From: Pleurotus ostreatus/Saccharomyces cerevisiae fusant
Taxonomy: Eukaryota > Opisthokonta
Direction: 5' to 3'
DNA: 61,507 bases
NCBI GenBank assembly: GCA_024196135.1
Contig: JAMQCK010000111.1
Location: 1-61,507 of the forward strand
The notes beneath the pieces were generated by a model that saw nothing but the letters and a program-made list of their open reading frames with translations, was not told the origin of the DNA and searched no databases. Made by a program: the position numbers and the translations under genes. Of this stretch, positions 9,938 to 28,042 are shown piece by piece. Numbering within the stretch: the stretch's first letter is position 1; every line of letters starts with the position of its first letter.

Positions 9938-10346
9938 GATCCAACCAGAAGATTGTCAACGTCGTCGCCTCCAGATGATGGTAGCAGACAAGGTGTGTTC
10001 TATCCCGTCGGAGGCCGACAAACCCAATTCTAGAGCGTTAGGGCCAAGAAGCGTGACTTGTTCAGCTCCGATCTTCGATATGATAAGCGCCCGGAAGGAC
10101 ATTGTCATGACTTGAACGGCAGTTGCCGAGCGTAATGGTCACGGTTGGTTTTCCAATGGGACCGATGCCAAATCTGATCTGCACACATATATAAAAGATC
10201 AAGTCTCATGTCAGACGAGTGATGCCTTCATGGAACGAGAAACAGAGGACACGCTAGATTTTGTGGCTATATATATACGACAGCACAGAAGATCCCGATA
10301 GATAGATACTTAGCTTCACATTTACACACTTCACACTGATATACTT
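9938..10346. other. Intergenic between the APH-like gene and ARO1 3' end
   Basis: Presumed promoter of the minus-strand APH-like gene. TATATATATA near 10268 and TATATAAAA near 10189 are TATA-like, but both are far (250-330 nt) from the start codon. No gene is seen. Confidence 0.4.
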
Positions 10347-17059
<6,713 letters not shown>

Positions 17060-17759
17060 ATGTTTTCGTGAGTAGTTAGTAGGTAGTGCGAGGAGCGAAC
17101 AAGGGGGCCGCCGAAAACGCGACAATAACGATGACTCCGATCTCCGCGGGCGGCGCGGAGGTAAGTGATGGCGGGCGCGACGCGTCCGGCGCTTATTTCA
17201 GTGTCGGGGGTAGGCGCGACGGCCTTCGACTGGACTCTTAAGAGGACCGCATTGGCCCGTGTTGCCTGCGGCGGGCAGCAGCGGACGGTCTCAGGCGGCC
17301 ATCTATCAGCTCTCCGTCCCAATCGCCGCACTCTCAATGCCAACCTGCCGTCAGTCCGCTACGAGACCCTTCAGCTCCGCCCCCGACCCTTCAGCCCTAT
17401 TCCCATTCCGCGCTACGACAGTGTCGCTGCTTCGCATCTTGCCATTACCTAGTGTTCTATATCGTGTCGCGCCACCGTCCCGCAATCGAGCAAATCATGG
17501 AGAGAGAAGAGATAAAAGTGCACGCCGCGTACATAACCGGCCGCGCACCACGCAGTGTGCTGAATGCAACACACAATTGTCTGTTGAATAAGAATAAATA
17601 GCGCTCGATTGCTACCGTCCATCACGCACATACTGTACGTCTGCCACTCACGAAGCGTGCTTAACGACAGGCTCACCAGCGGTCTCGCGAGGGGGAGCTA
17701 ATGGTAACGACACCCCGTCATTAAGCACCGTCTCCCATTACGCCTTACTGTCGCTCGCA
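17060..17759. other. ARO1 promoter and 3' flank of the LRR gene
   Basis: No gene is supported. The ARO1 leader and promoter occupy the first few hundred bases. The remainder is 3' flank of the minus-strand LRR gene ending at 17760. Confidence 0.5.
17132..17137 (+). promoter_or_regulatory. Possible Gcn4/Cpc1 half-site
   Basis: TGACTC, 73 nt upstream of the ARO1 ATG. Fungal aromatic amino-acid genes are commonly under general amino-acid control through TGACTCA-like sites. A six-base match alone is weak. Confidence 0.25.
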
Positions 17760-20700
17760 TCACGCCCCGCTGCCACTCCCGCCCGCCGCACCCAAGCCCG
17801 CCCCGGACAGCTTTCGCCGCAGCGACGGTGCCGCAACCGTCGGGCTGCTCGATCCGCTGGCATCCGCCAATGCTGGCGACCCCGGCACGGGCGTACTAGA
17901 CCCCGATCCCGGCGCACCCTGTGGTATCACACTCGGCGAGCCCTGCTGCAGCACGCCCATAATCGAGTTCGACGACGACCGGCTGCGCGAGATATACGGC
18001 CGCGGCGCTTGCGTAAGCGAGTCCTTCGAGCCCTTCCGCTGCAGCGAGTCCCGCGACGTCTTCTTCTGCAGCGAGTTGTTCGACGTCTTGCGCTTCAGCT
18101 CCGCCGGCGGCTCGTCGTCCTCGATCGGCCGCGTCCCGTCCTCGTTCACCTCGCGCGGCGGCGGGCGCTCGACCATGGCTTCTAGGAGCTGTGAGAGAGT
18201 TGACGTTAGCCATCGTGCCCATTCATACGCCCAATTCCACACCAAGAACCACAAAACCACTTACCTCCCTCCTCAACTCCTCCCCCGCATACTCGCCCTC
18301 CATCTCCTCCGGCCCCAGCAGCACCGTCCCCTTCCTAAACACCTCACCCTCCTCCTCCACCCACGACCGGCTCCTCACCGTCGGGCTCGCCACCTCTTCC
18401 CTTCCCGCATACCGCGCATCCAGCCTCGGATCGAACCTCGGCCCATCCTCATCCCCCTCGTCGTCCATGTCCTCCCGCGCGAGCATGAACGTCGGGCTGA
18501 GCACCTTGTCCTCCGGATCGGGCTCGGGCTCCGCGCGGCCCTTGCCCTTGTCGACGCGCGGCGTGGGCGGTGCGTCGTCGTCCTCGTCGCCCTGAGTGGC
18601 AGAGGTGGTAGAGCCGTTCGCATGCCCGTTCAGATGTGCGATGGAAGGCGGCTTGGGACTGGTGCGCGGGCTCACCAGCCGCGGACTGTACGGGAGGTCG
18701 ACGTTAAGAGTTGGCCTTTCCGACGGTGCGGGTGATGTGGCGGGAGCATTGATATCGCCAACTACGCCCGCCTCCTTTGGTACGCGCTGCAGCAGAGCCC
18801 GTAACTCATCGTTGACGTTCAGGAGCTGCTCTAATCGCGACGGGTCCGCCTCTTCTGTGACGACCTGCTCGAGCTCGGTTACGAGATCCCGGGCGCGGAC
18901 GATCGAGTTGGACAGCGTGAGTTGCGTTGGCGGTTGTGAGGGGCCTGAAGAGACGCGCAGAGAAGGTGTGGCGAGGGCGAGGAGTGGCGGAGGTTGTGAT
19001 GTAGGCTGTGGCGGCGGCGGAGCATCGAGCAGGGCGCGCAGCTCCTCCACGGCTGCTTTGCCGCGAATGAGGACGTCCGTACGGATCTAACCAGCAGTCA
19101 GTAAGTACACTCTCCTCTGTGATCGAAAGGAATGAACGCACCTTCTTCTCCTCATTCAACCGAATCGTCTTCGCCAGCTCGCTCTCCTCGATCATTCCCC
19201 ACACCCCCTTCCCTTGCCCCCTCCCACTCTCCGTCGTCGCTGAGGCCGATGCTTGCGCACTCTTCTCCGCCTCCTCCGTATTCCGCACACACGAGCTCAG
19301 GATCTCGCGGCACATCCTGACAGCGCGAGTCGCGAAAGCAAAAGCGTAAGTTAGCGTTCGCATTCTCCACTTTTCCCTCTCCTCAAACCACCATAAGCAA
19401 ACTCACCTCGCGAACTCTTCATCCCCCGGCGGGATATTCAGGTCGAGGCAGCGCATGACGTGGTTCGCTTTCAAGCCCGAACTAAGCGCCATCACGCCCG
19501 CGATATCCAAGTTGTTCATCGTGAGGTCGAGGTGAAGGAGGGAGCTGGACTCAGGGAGGAACTCGGCGAGCGCAATGGCGCCGGCGGAGGTCATTTGAGT
19601 GGAAGAAAGGAAGAGGCGCTTAAGGGCGGTGTTGAGGGTGAATGCAGTGCGGAGGGATTGGATCTGAGTGGAGGGTCAGTCGGGCATGTTTATGCAGACG
19701 GTGCGAACAAGCACGCACGCCTTCGAGTCCTGGGCCGCAACAGGGGTTCTTGCTGAGGTCGAGGGTTTCCAGAGAGGAGTTGTATTTCTGTGAGTCTTGG
19801 TCAGAATACGGGCGGGTAATCTAACTCCGGTGCTTACTAGCGCCTCAGCCACGGATATCAAGCACTGCACATCGAGCTTGTTCTCGCTCAAGTTCAGTAC
19901 TTTCAGTGTCCGATTCCGCTTCAAGACCTGCGCAATATACGTGATTCCTGTCTATCGTACAGCGCACCTCATCATTAGCCATCGTCAAGTCAGTTGCTAT
20001 ACGCACGCACCCTCAAATCATTACCCTTGAGATCCAGCGTCCGCAACGCGCCCAGCCGTGGTAGCGTATCCAGTGCCCGCACCTTGTCAAGCAGCGCGGC
20101 ACTGGGCCCCGCAGCATGCTTCGGCTGCCCACTGTCCTGTGGTGCGCTATGTCGCGCCGTCACTCCGCCCTGCACCGAGGATGTGATGATTGGCACATGC
20201 TGCCCTGTCGCCGAGAGCGGGTTCACGCTCGTGGTCGTCGTGGCTGCCTGCCCCCGCTTGGACCGCGGGATGTATGGCGTGTACGTCGTCTGCGGCGGTG
20301 CTTGCGCTGGGTGCTTGGGCGGCGGGGGCAGCGGCCCGGACCGTGGTGGCGGAGGTGGCGAGCGGGGCGGCGGAGAGGAGAGGCTGGGAACCTGGAGGGT
20401 AGTCGTCGGTGGCGAGAGCGGGGGAAGGCCGGAGATGACAGGCGAGGGTGGCGTGGATGAAGCAGGCGTAGAGCCAGGGCTGGGTACGACGTCTGGGTAG
20501 TCACGAATCATGAGCGCGATGGCGACCGCGCCGGTCTGGTTTATTCGATTGTAGCGCAGGGAGATGTTGCGGAGAGATGAGGTGCGGACGGCGCGGGCTG
20601 AGCTGCGATTAGCACGCAGTTGTAGGGTTCATGGACGCATACTTACCGAGGGTTTCCAGCGCGGCATGTCGTAGTTGACAATCATCCAGTCGTAAGGATA

Positions 20701-21661
20701 CCAAGCCGGGTGTCGGCGCGGTTGGGATGGCTGCTACGATGTGCTCGATTGCCTTCTTCTCCAAAGGGTTTTGCGAGAGGTCGAGGAATTGCATGTTTTG
20801 CGCCTAGAGCAGGGTTTGTATGCAACATTGCAGCAATCATACGCGCCATACCTTCTCGAGGAAGACACCGACCAGCCGAAATGCGGGAGTTTTGAGTCGT
20901 TTATTGGACTCCAGCGACAGGTATGAGAGTGTGTTTGGAATAAGCAACGCATGAAGGATCGGCTTGAGCGTCTATAGTGAGGTGTTCAACGAGAGTGTAG
21001 AAGCATGGGCAAACCACGCACATGCTCATCCAGATCGCACTCCTTGAACGTCAGCTTGCGCAGTCCCCACTCGACGGTGAACACGTCCGACAGAATGCTT
21101 GCTGTCGTCAGCGTCATCTGCACGCCCGAGAAGTCCACCGCGCGCGGATGTGCTGGGTTCGCGTGCTTCTCAACGCGTTAGCCTTTGAACTTGCAGTAGT
21201 AACTCGCGCGCACGCACCTTGAACGCATTCGTGATGGCTGGGTCCGGCTTCTCGTCGCAGCCTTCGCAGCACTCCCGATAGAAGCTCTCCACCTTGTCCA
21301 TCGACCACCACTCCTCGTGGTCCGGACCCGAGCTACTCCCGCGCAGGACGCGCCTGCGCCGCTCCGCCTCGCGGTCCTCGATCGCCCGCTTCTCCTCCTT
21401 GAGCGTCGGCGTCGACGGCGGGTTCATGGACGATATCGGATACACCGTCGCTATCTCGGGCAGGATAAAGTGCGCCCGCTTGAGGGGCTGCGCGTCGTCC
21501 CCCGACGACGCGCCATTAGTGTTCTGAGTCGGGAGGAATCTGGTGATGCGCGAGAAGAGCGACTGTTGGGGAGGCGGCGGGCGCTTGAGAATGGACTTTC
21601 CCGGGATGGGGATCGTGTTGGCAGATGATGAAGGAGAGGGTCTTGGGGAGAGGGTTGCCAT
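17760..21661 (-). CDS. Leucine-rich repeat (RNI-like) protein, PPP1R37-like
   Basis: Large multi-exon protein. The N-terminus contains GKSILKRPPPPQQ and LKRAHFILPEIATVYPISS, then a helical segment (SMDKVESFYRECCEGC). A run of ribonuclease-inhibitor-type leucine-rich repeats follows: VDFSGVQMTLTTASILSDVF, MQFLDLSQNPLEKKAIEHIV, LRTLDLKGNDL, LNLSENKLDVQCL and LLHLDLTMNNLDIAGVMALS. A proline-rich insert at about 20500-20250 interrupts the repeats. The C-terminus (about 18300-17760) is low-complexity Ser/Lys-rich, with near repeats such as KTSNNSLQKKTSRDSLQRKG. This layout resembles animal PPP1R37, a protein phosphatase 1 regulator, and its fungal counterparts. The KRAHF sequence would be a degenerate phosphatase-docking motif. 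The role is inferred from layout only. Confidence 0.75.
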
Positions 21662-21906
21662 GAGTGCTGTCGTCGCTGCTTAGCACATCGACGACGGCGA
21701 CACGACGGTGATGAGGAGAACTTGGGCCGAAGTCGATAATTGACGGATATTCGCCACGCGGCACGTCGCGTGCGCTCATCTCACAACCTCAACTGCGAAG
21801 GGTTCTGCCCAACGAAAACCGGGGCTGCTTGCATAGCAGTATCCCTACGCACTCCATCCGGTAGTATGTCATAACGCATGCATAGTCCTTGCAGAAACAC
21901 CCCTAA

Positions 21907-24536
21907 CTACCGCCGACGATACCTCCCGCCATCCTTCCTCGCCTCCGCTTCCACCACCCTCAACTTATCCCTATGCATCTCCCTCGCACGCTCATTCATA
22001 TCCGTCACCTCCTGCGTGCTCGGGAACCCGATCTCCCAGTACCCCGGGGGTGTCTTCGCCCTCGCCCACTGCTGCCGATGCCGCGAGATCGCCTGTCGAT
22101 GTGCTTGCACTTCTTCATCTCGATGTTCGTCCTGATCGTGGCTGCCTTGAAGGTGCTGACACTCCGGACGGTGCTTGCGAGGAGACCGCGACGGCGAGCG
22201 CCAAAGCGGCCCCTGTGGTCGAGCGGGCAGTGGCCCCACTGCCTCGTAGTACTGCACGGGCAATGCTGTGAGCTGCGACGTATACAAACCAGCGAGGGAA
22301 CAAACGTACCTCGCGACAGCACTCGCAATCCGTAGCTTCCAAACGCTTGCGGCTCTCCCTGCCTCGCACGACGTTCTCAAACTGAAAGTCTGCGCCGTTG
22401 TTCCGAGTGCGGTCGATCTCGAAGAGGGAGTTGATGGTCGTGTTGCTGAAGGGGCAGGCAGTTAGAGTTCAGTAAGGGGTACTCGAGAGTGGGCTCCGCG
22501 CGGTTGTTGGGCAGCAGGAAACGCAAGATCGCGAGGGGCGAGGATCGCCAACCCAAGATGGAAGCACTAGACAACTCACCCCGCATCCTTCTCCCTTTCT
22601 CTCTCCTTCCCATACCTTCCTCGACCCTTAAATTTCGAGTAATCCGTCTCCGCCTTCGACTTCAACAGCGCCTTCCTGGAGTCTGAGGATGTAGCCGGCG
22701 TCGAAGGATCCGCTCGCCTCTTGCCCTTGTGATCCGCCCTCACGATGGGGCTGTCGTGACTCCGGCTCTTCCCCTCCTCCACGAACGTCCTATCCTCCCC
22801 AACCAACGTCGTATCCTCGTCGTCGACCTCTGCCTTGAGCCGCCGCAGTGCCTGTCCACCGCGTGTCCTCTGCGCCCCGTCGCTCAGCCTGCGCATCTTC
22901 CTAGGCGGCTCGTCCGTCGTGCGTGTATGCGGCCCGATGTCGCTGCGGCGACCTCGATGGTGCTGCTTCTCATGACGGTCAAGCCGAGGCAACTCACGTC
23001 GGTTAAGCTGAGGCGAACGGGAAAGATCAAGCTGAGGTGACTCGGGCTCAGCCTTAGGCAAGCGAGAAGGCACGACCGAGGGTGGCGAGCTATGTATGGA
23101 TATGACCGAAGAGTCCGGGACGAGGACGACTGGCGGGCGCTCAGTGGGAGCCTTGCCTGTCATCCCGGGTCAATATGGAATCAACATCAGCATGCAGGAA
23201 CGTACTACGCGTAGGCGATTGCGTGGATTCCTCCGTCACAGATGAGGCTGGAGAATGCTGAAGGGGCGCAGGTCGTGGCACCTTCCTATGTGCGTTGTGA
23301 GTTGTGAGGATAAGTGATTGTCTACAAAACAAAGCACATACCTCTGCGGCGTGCTCAGAGTGAATGTGGGCACAGAACCCCCATTCTGGGGCGGCGTAGT
23401 GGGAGCATTGAGCGCAGCATTCTCCCTGTCCCCGAGCGGCACGCGTCGCTTCTTCTCCTTCACGTCACGCTTCTCTGAGCGCAAACGCTGCTCAAGACCG
23501 TCCACGGAGGCTACTACAACACCATGATCAGAGACCAAATTCGAGCATTCGCTACCAGCCCACTCACAGAAGCCCGGCCCCATCACCTCGTCCAGATCGT
23601 CCAAGGTCGGCATGTCCATCTCCTCCTCCTTGACCTCTCGCCTCCGCTTGAGTACGTTCTGCGTAGCCTGACGCGTGCCAGGGGGACCATCGTCCCCACG
23701 CATGAAGCGCATGTGCGCCCTCATCTTCGCGTAGTCCTTCTTGTACCGCTCCTGCGCGCGCGCAAAGCTGTTCTGTAGCGCTTCAAAGTTCGTCTGCAGA
23801 GCATGCAGCTCCTCCTTGTGAGAGCATGCACCACTGAAGTCCATGTCAGTCAAATCCGCCACTCATCCCACTCGATCACGCACCTGCCATCACTCGCACA
23901 TCCCTGCGCCTCTCGCTCCTTCCCCTTCCCCGCCTGCTCCCACAACACCCTATCCTCCTCCAGCATCTCTATCCTCGCATTCGCGCGCTCCAGCTCGCGC
24001 TCCTTCTCCTCCAGCCTTGCCAGCGCCTGCTCATACGTCTCCTGCACCTCCGCATTCGCCAGCTGGTACTCTCCGTCCACAAGATCCTGAAATCCCAACC
24101 GTCGCGCGAAGCGGTCTGCACGTTGTCGGTAGTCGTAAAGCTCGTTGCGTGCATTCTTGTATGCGGCCTCTATGCTGCGGTAACGCCTCTCGACCTTGCT
24201 GATTTCCTCCTGGTGCTTCTCGGCGATCTTCTGGTCCCGCAGGCGCATCTGTGCGCTGTCAAAGCCATCCGGCATGGGTAGGCTGTCCTGAAGGAGTTCG
24301 GTCTTGTGGGGGGTAGGGGCAGGTAGGAACAAGAATGTGTGTGAACCAGGTGATGGTCGGTGGCAAGGGAGGAGCGGACCGGTCATCGGTACCGCGTGAC
24401 ACGCGCGTCGTAAACGCACGTGATCGCCTCAGATTATCATTGTCACAGTGAGTCAATCGTTGAAGTTGCGTTGCTTACTCTTCCGAGTCTTCGCCACGAC
24501 CGAAGTCTGAGAGGCGCGAGGAAGTAAAGAAGCCAT
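21907..24536 (-). CDS. ctp1: Sae2/Ctp1/CtIP-family DNA end-resection protein
   Basis: Nuclear cofactor of the Mre11-Rad50-Nbs1 nuclease that starts resection of DNA double-strand breaks. The diagnostic C-terminal domain is present: a CxxC pair in DCECCREYYEAVG, then RHRQQWARAKTPPGYWEIGF and PSTQEV, the most conserved block of the family. The N-terminal part (about 24300-23700) is a long coiled coil (VERRYRSIEAAYKNARNEL, QALARLEEKERELERANARI), matching the tetramerising coil of CtIP/Ctp1. The middle is low-complexity, basic and rich in SP/TP sites that CDK could use, as in relatives. The start at 24536 (MASLLPRASQTSVVAK) is followed by a donor AAGA|GTAAGC and joins the second exon near 24303. 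The stop is at 21907. Confidence 0.88.
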
Positions 24537-24818
24537 GATCATGACCAAGAGTAGGATATAATTACACAGAATCATGTAATGTGGGAATCAAGACGAAGGG
24601 ACAAGGTCTGAGGACGAGCTGGAAGCGGAACCGTAAACTCTCAAGCCGTATAGAGAAGAGAGCCTTCTGTCATCGACAACGGCAGACCCGAGGAAGTAGC
24701 ACTCATACGTACCCACCACGTCCTGACCTAAGCAAGACTCGGCGTCCAAGAACCGCGCGACGGCCTGTTGACCGTATCCTCACCCCCTATACGGCCTCTT
24801 CAGGTTGCCCCTTCGCCC

Positions 24819-26023
24819 TCAAGCAGTCTCCCCCAGCTTTGTCTCCCTCTCCCACTTCGCCCTCTCCACCGCCGCGCGCTCCGTCCACTCTGCCTTCTCC
24901 TTATCCGACAGCGTCCGCCAGTGCGACGCCGCGTCCGTAAGGCCATTGCGCCGCCCCTTCTGGCTCGCGTGCTCCTTGATGAAACTACGAGGGGGAATAG
25001 GTCAGCAGAGGTGCAGGAGATGAACGGAGAGGGGCGAAGAAGGATGTGGAGGGGGGAAGGAGTACGTGGAGGGTGAAAGGAGCGGAAGGGAGAAAATGTA
25101 GAAGGGTCAAGAGTGACGTGCGAGGGGGTTGCGCAAAAACACTCACAGCGTATACGCCGTCGGCGGCATCCGCTTGCGCAGCGACACGGGCGGCCTAATA
25201 CGCTTCGCCCCCCGCTTGATGCGCCGCGCGTTGAGCACATCGAGAATCTTGCGTGCGTCGGGCCGTTGCGTCCACTCCGCGTACCGCGCCGCGCGCTCCT
25301 CGCCAATCTTCGCCGCTGCCGTTGCGTATGTCTGCGGAGGGGTGTGAGTACGGGCATGTTAGCAGTAGCAGCAGTCCGCAGGTGTGCAAGGGTCTCAGGG
25401 GATACGCGGTTGGGAAGAAGGAAGGTAGAGGGAACGAGGGCAGGAGGAGGAGAACCAGAGCAATCAGACGGCCCACGCACCAGCTTCTCCGACTCCGGCA
25501 GCACCTTGAACTGCGCAGCCGACGACTTCATCAGGTCCATCGCCTCCTGCACGCTCTTTGGGGCGCCTTCGCGCAGGATCCTCTCCTGCAGGAACACCGA
25601 TAGCGCGCGCGGCGCAATCCGCTGCGGCGGGCGCATATCCTTCTTTATCACGACTGATGAGGAGCAGGACGCAAGTCAGCACAAACCCTACTCATAAGCA
25701 CAGATACACAACGCACATTTCGCAGGCTTCTTGGGGGCAGGCTCCTTCTTGGGCTTGGGTTCCTTCTTGGGTTTCTTCACCGCCTTCGGCTTCTTCACCG
25801 TCTTCGCGGTAGTAGTCTTGCGCACAGTACTCTTCCGTTTCCTCGGAGGCTGGTCCGAGTCGACAGCCGCAGTCGACGACACCGCACGCGTCGCGGTCAG
25901 GGAGGGGACGGACGCGCCGCGCAGGGCGTAGGGGGCTCGCCGCATAGCAACGAAGGGGGTGGGCGCGCTGCGCAGGACACTTGAGAGACCGCCGAGACGC
26001 ATGCGCGCGGCGGGGAAGAACAT
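24819..26023 (-). CDS. Mitochondrial-type HMG-box protein
   Basis: Likely a DNA-packaging HMG-box protein of the Abf2/TFAM kind. The N-terminus is Arg-rich without acidic residues (MFFPAARMRLGGLSSVLRS), fitting a mitochondrial presequence. A Lys/Pro-rich linker follows (KKPKAVKKPKKEPKPKKEPA). Two box-like segments follow: RIAPRALSVFLQERI...FKVLPESEKL, and SLRKRMPPTAYTLFIKEH...HWRTLSDKEKAEWTERAAVE. The second has the PPTAYxLF...W..LS..EK..W signature of an HMG box. Four exons; the stop is at 24819-24821. It is divergent from MED8 across 253 bp. Mitochondrial location is inferred from the leader and would need targeting prediction. Confidence 0.8.
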
Positions 26024-26276
26024 GGCGAGAGCAAGCGAGGGTGAACGTCGAGGATGAGCGTAACCTAGTTCTGAATTCCGACGCGTCCAGACGGCGAGGC
26101 GTGGGAGTATTGTCTCAGTCCCGTGACGTCACGCATTTCTTGAACTTGAACCTGACTTTGACGGGCCTTTCTTCAAGTGACAGTGTACTCACAACTGACT
26201 GCATCACCTGGCCAGCCTACGTCAGAGAAAAAAAAGCTTCCGAGGCACCTTGGCCTTTTCTGCGCTGCGACCCACC
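26024..26276. promoter_or_regulatory. Divergent promoter, HMG-box gene and MED8
   Basis: Only 253 bp separate the two start codons, so both promoters must share this stretch. It holds a perfect TGACGTCA palindrome (26124-26131) near the middle and no TATA box. An A-rich run (about 26227-26235) lies close to the MED8 start. Confidence 0.6.
26124..26131. promoter_or_regulatory. CRE/ATF-type palindrome TGACGTCA
   Basis: Perfect 8-base palindrome, the consensus for ATF/CREB-type bZIP factors (Atf1/Pcr1 in fission yeast). Being symmetric and central, it could serve both divergent genes. Confidence 0.45.
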
Positions 26277-27590
26277 ATGTCCACCTCCAATCCCTCCCAA
26301 CCCGCGTCTGCGCTTCCGCTGTCCCAGCTCGAAGGTCTGCGCCACCGAGCCGAACAGATTATCGAATCCATCCAAGTCCTCGGCGGCGCAATAGAGCTTG
26401 GAAATGCGCCCGCAATGTACCCTTGGCCCGACCTCCTCGCGCGCTACAACCTGCTCTTATCGCAGACCCTGAACTTCTCAAACTCGCTCGCGGCAGCTGT
26501 CCCTCAGCCGCCTGGTCAGCGCCCAGTGTAAGTAACACGGACTCCCCCATCTATCTAAGGCACCTCTCAATCCAGGGCTACACTTTAACACACCCACCCC
26601 ATGTCCATAGCATCTGACCCAACCCCAGCGACCCCTCGGAGCGCGAACGCATCTTCGAAAAGCTCGCCCTCCACCCAAAGAAGGCGCTCGACGACGCTCA
26701 ATTCCAAACCGTCGTCGCGCCCTTGATCCGACACAACCAAACATACGACATCCTCCGCAAGGAGAGCGCGACCGTCGCCGGCCTGTGCGAGCATCTCGAG
26801 ACGAGGGGATCCGTGGGCGTCCTTGGGGGGCCGACGGGTGGGCAGGTGAGTCTGGCTCCGTAGCCAATTACTTTTTCTAGTCATTGGCTGCATTCTTCCG
26901 TCTGTAAATGTCGAGGCGAATCTTTCCAGTCGCTTGGTATCGTCGATAGTGGTCGAATGTTAACAACCCTGATAGGCCCCAACCCGCAAACCCACCTACT
27001 CCGACGTCCTCGCCGAATGCGCCGACATCCGCGACGCACACGAGCGCCGCGTCGAGCGCGGACGCCTCGTCGTCGCGCAGATCCTCGAGAAGACGGACAG
27101 GTACGTCCTTCTTTGGCCTTGCCTATCATGTGCCAGCTTTGTGGCGCCCGCACTCCCGCGCCGCCTTGAGGCCAGAGTCGATCGCCGTCTTCATTCTCTG
27201 GTCGAGAGAGCACCATGCTAACCATCGCACAGATACGAATGGAAGGAGCGCGTCGCCGTCGAGGAGGAAGAGCCCGAGGAACTCGGCTTCGATCCCAGGT
27301 ATGCAGCATGATTTCCGGTACACAGCACCCACTCACGCCACCCCAGATACGCCATGAACACCACAACCACCGCCGCAGAGCCCGAGGCCGAGTTCGGCGA
27401 GGACGGCTCCTCGTCGTCAGATGACGAGGGGATGGGCGAGGGCGGCGAAAGTGGCATGGACGAGGGCGCCGACGGCGGCATGAATGGCTTTGAAGGGGAC
27501 GCCACGATGGAAGACGCACAAATGGCAGGGGTGTCGGGCGAGCACGACATACCCATCGACCCGGCCCTTCAGGCAATGTGGCAAGGTTGA
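26277..27590 (+). CDS. MED8: Mediator complex subunit 8
   Basis: Subunit of the Mediator head module that links activators to RNA polymerase II. The N-terminal helix region (LSQLEGLRHRAEQIIESIQV, then MYPWPDLLARYNLLLSQTLNF) matches the Med8 pattern of two helices around a PxWPxLLxxYxxLLxQ stretch. Later exons hold ERIFEKLALHPKKALDD, DVLAECADIRDAHERRVERG and YEWKERVAVEEEE, followed by an acidic tail ending at IDPALQAMWQG. The ATG at 26277 is taken as the start; an in-frame extension upstream has no ATG. Six exons by splice signs. The HMG-box gene lies head-to-head. Confidence 0.85.
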
Positions 27591-28042
27591 GGCCGCTTCA
27601 CTTTGTTGTTCGCATCGTCCGAGTCTGGAATCAAATGTGTGCGACAACTATCGGATTGCTCAAAGCTCCCTTCGCGCATACAGGAATACAGTAGTCTAAC
27701 CAGGTAAGCGAGATGTATCTAAAAAATCCAGGCGACGTGCATCTGCCAAAGTTCGAACGACGTGAATCTGCCAGTGTTCTGACCAAAGGGTATGAATCGT
27801 AACGCTCGGTCGACAAGGAGATATATTGTACAGGCCGGGATATCACAGTCCAAACGAAACGATTCGAACGAAGAGAAGGTAAGGTACGCAGAGGAAGCAA
27901 TACGAGAAACAGTCGAGAAATGGTGAGTCGCCGTAAAGATATGGAAAGCCCGAAAATTCACAGAAAGCACGTCAACGAAAGATGGCAGGAGGCGAGATCA
28001 CGACGCAAAGAGCACCGCGCGAAGACCCAGTCGACCAGAAGT
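27591..28042. other. Convergent 3' region
   Basis: AT-richer spacer between MED8 and the PriA-like gene. Only 3' flanks; no gene seen. Confidence 0.5.
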
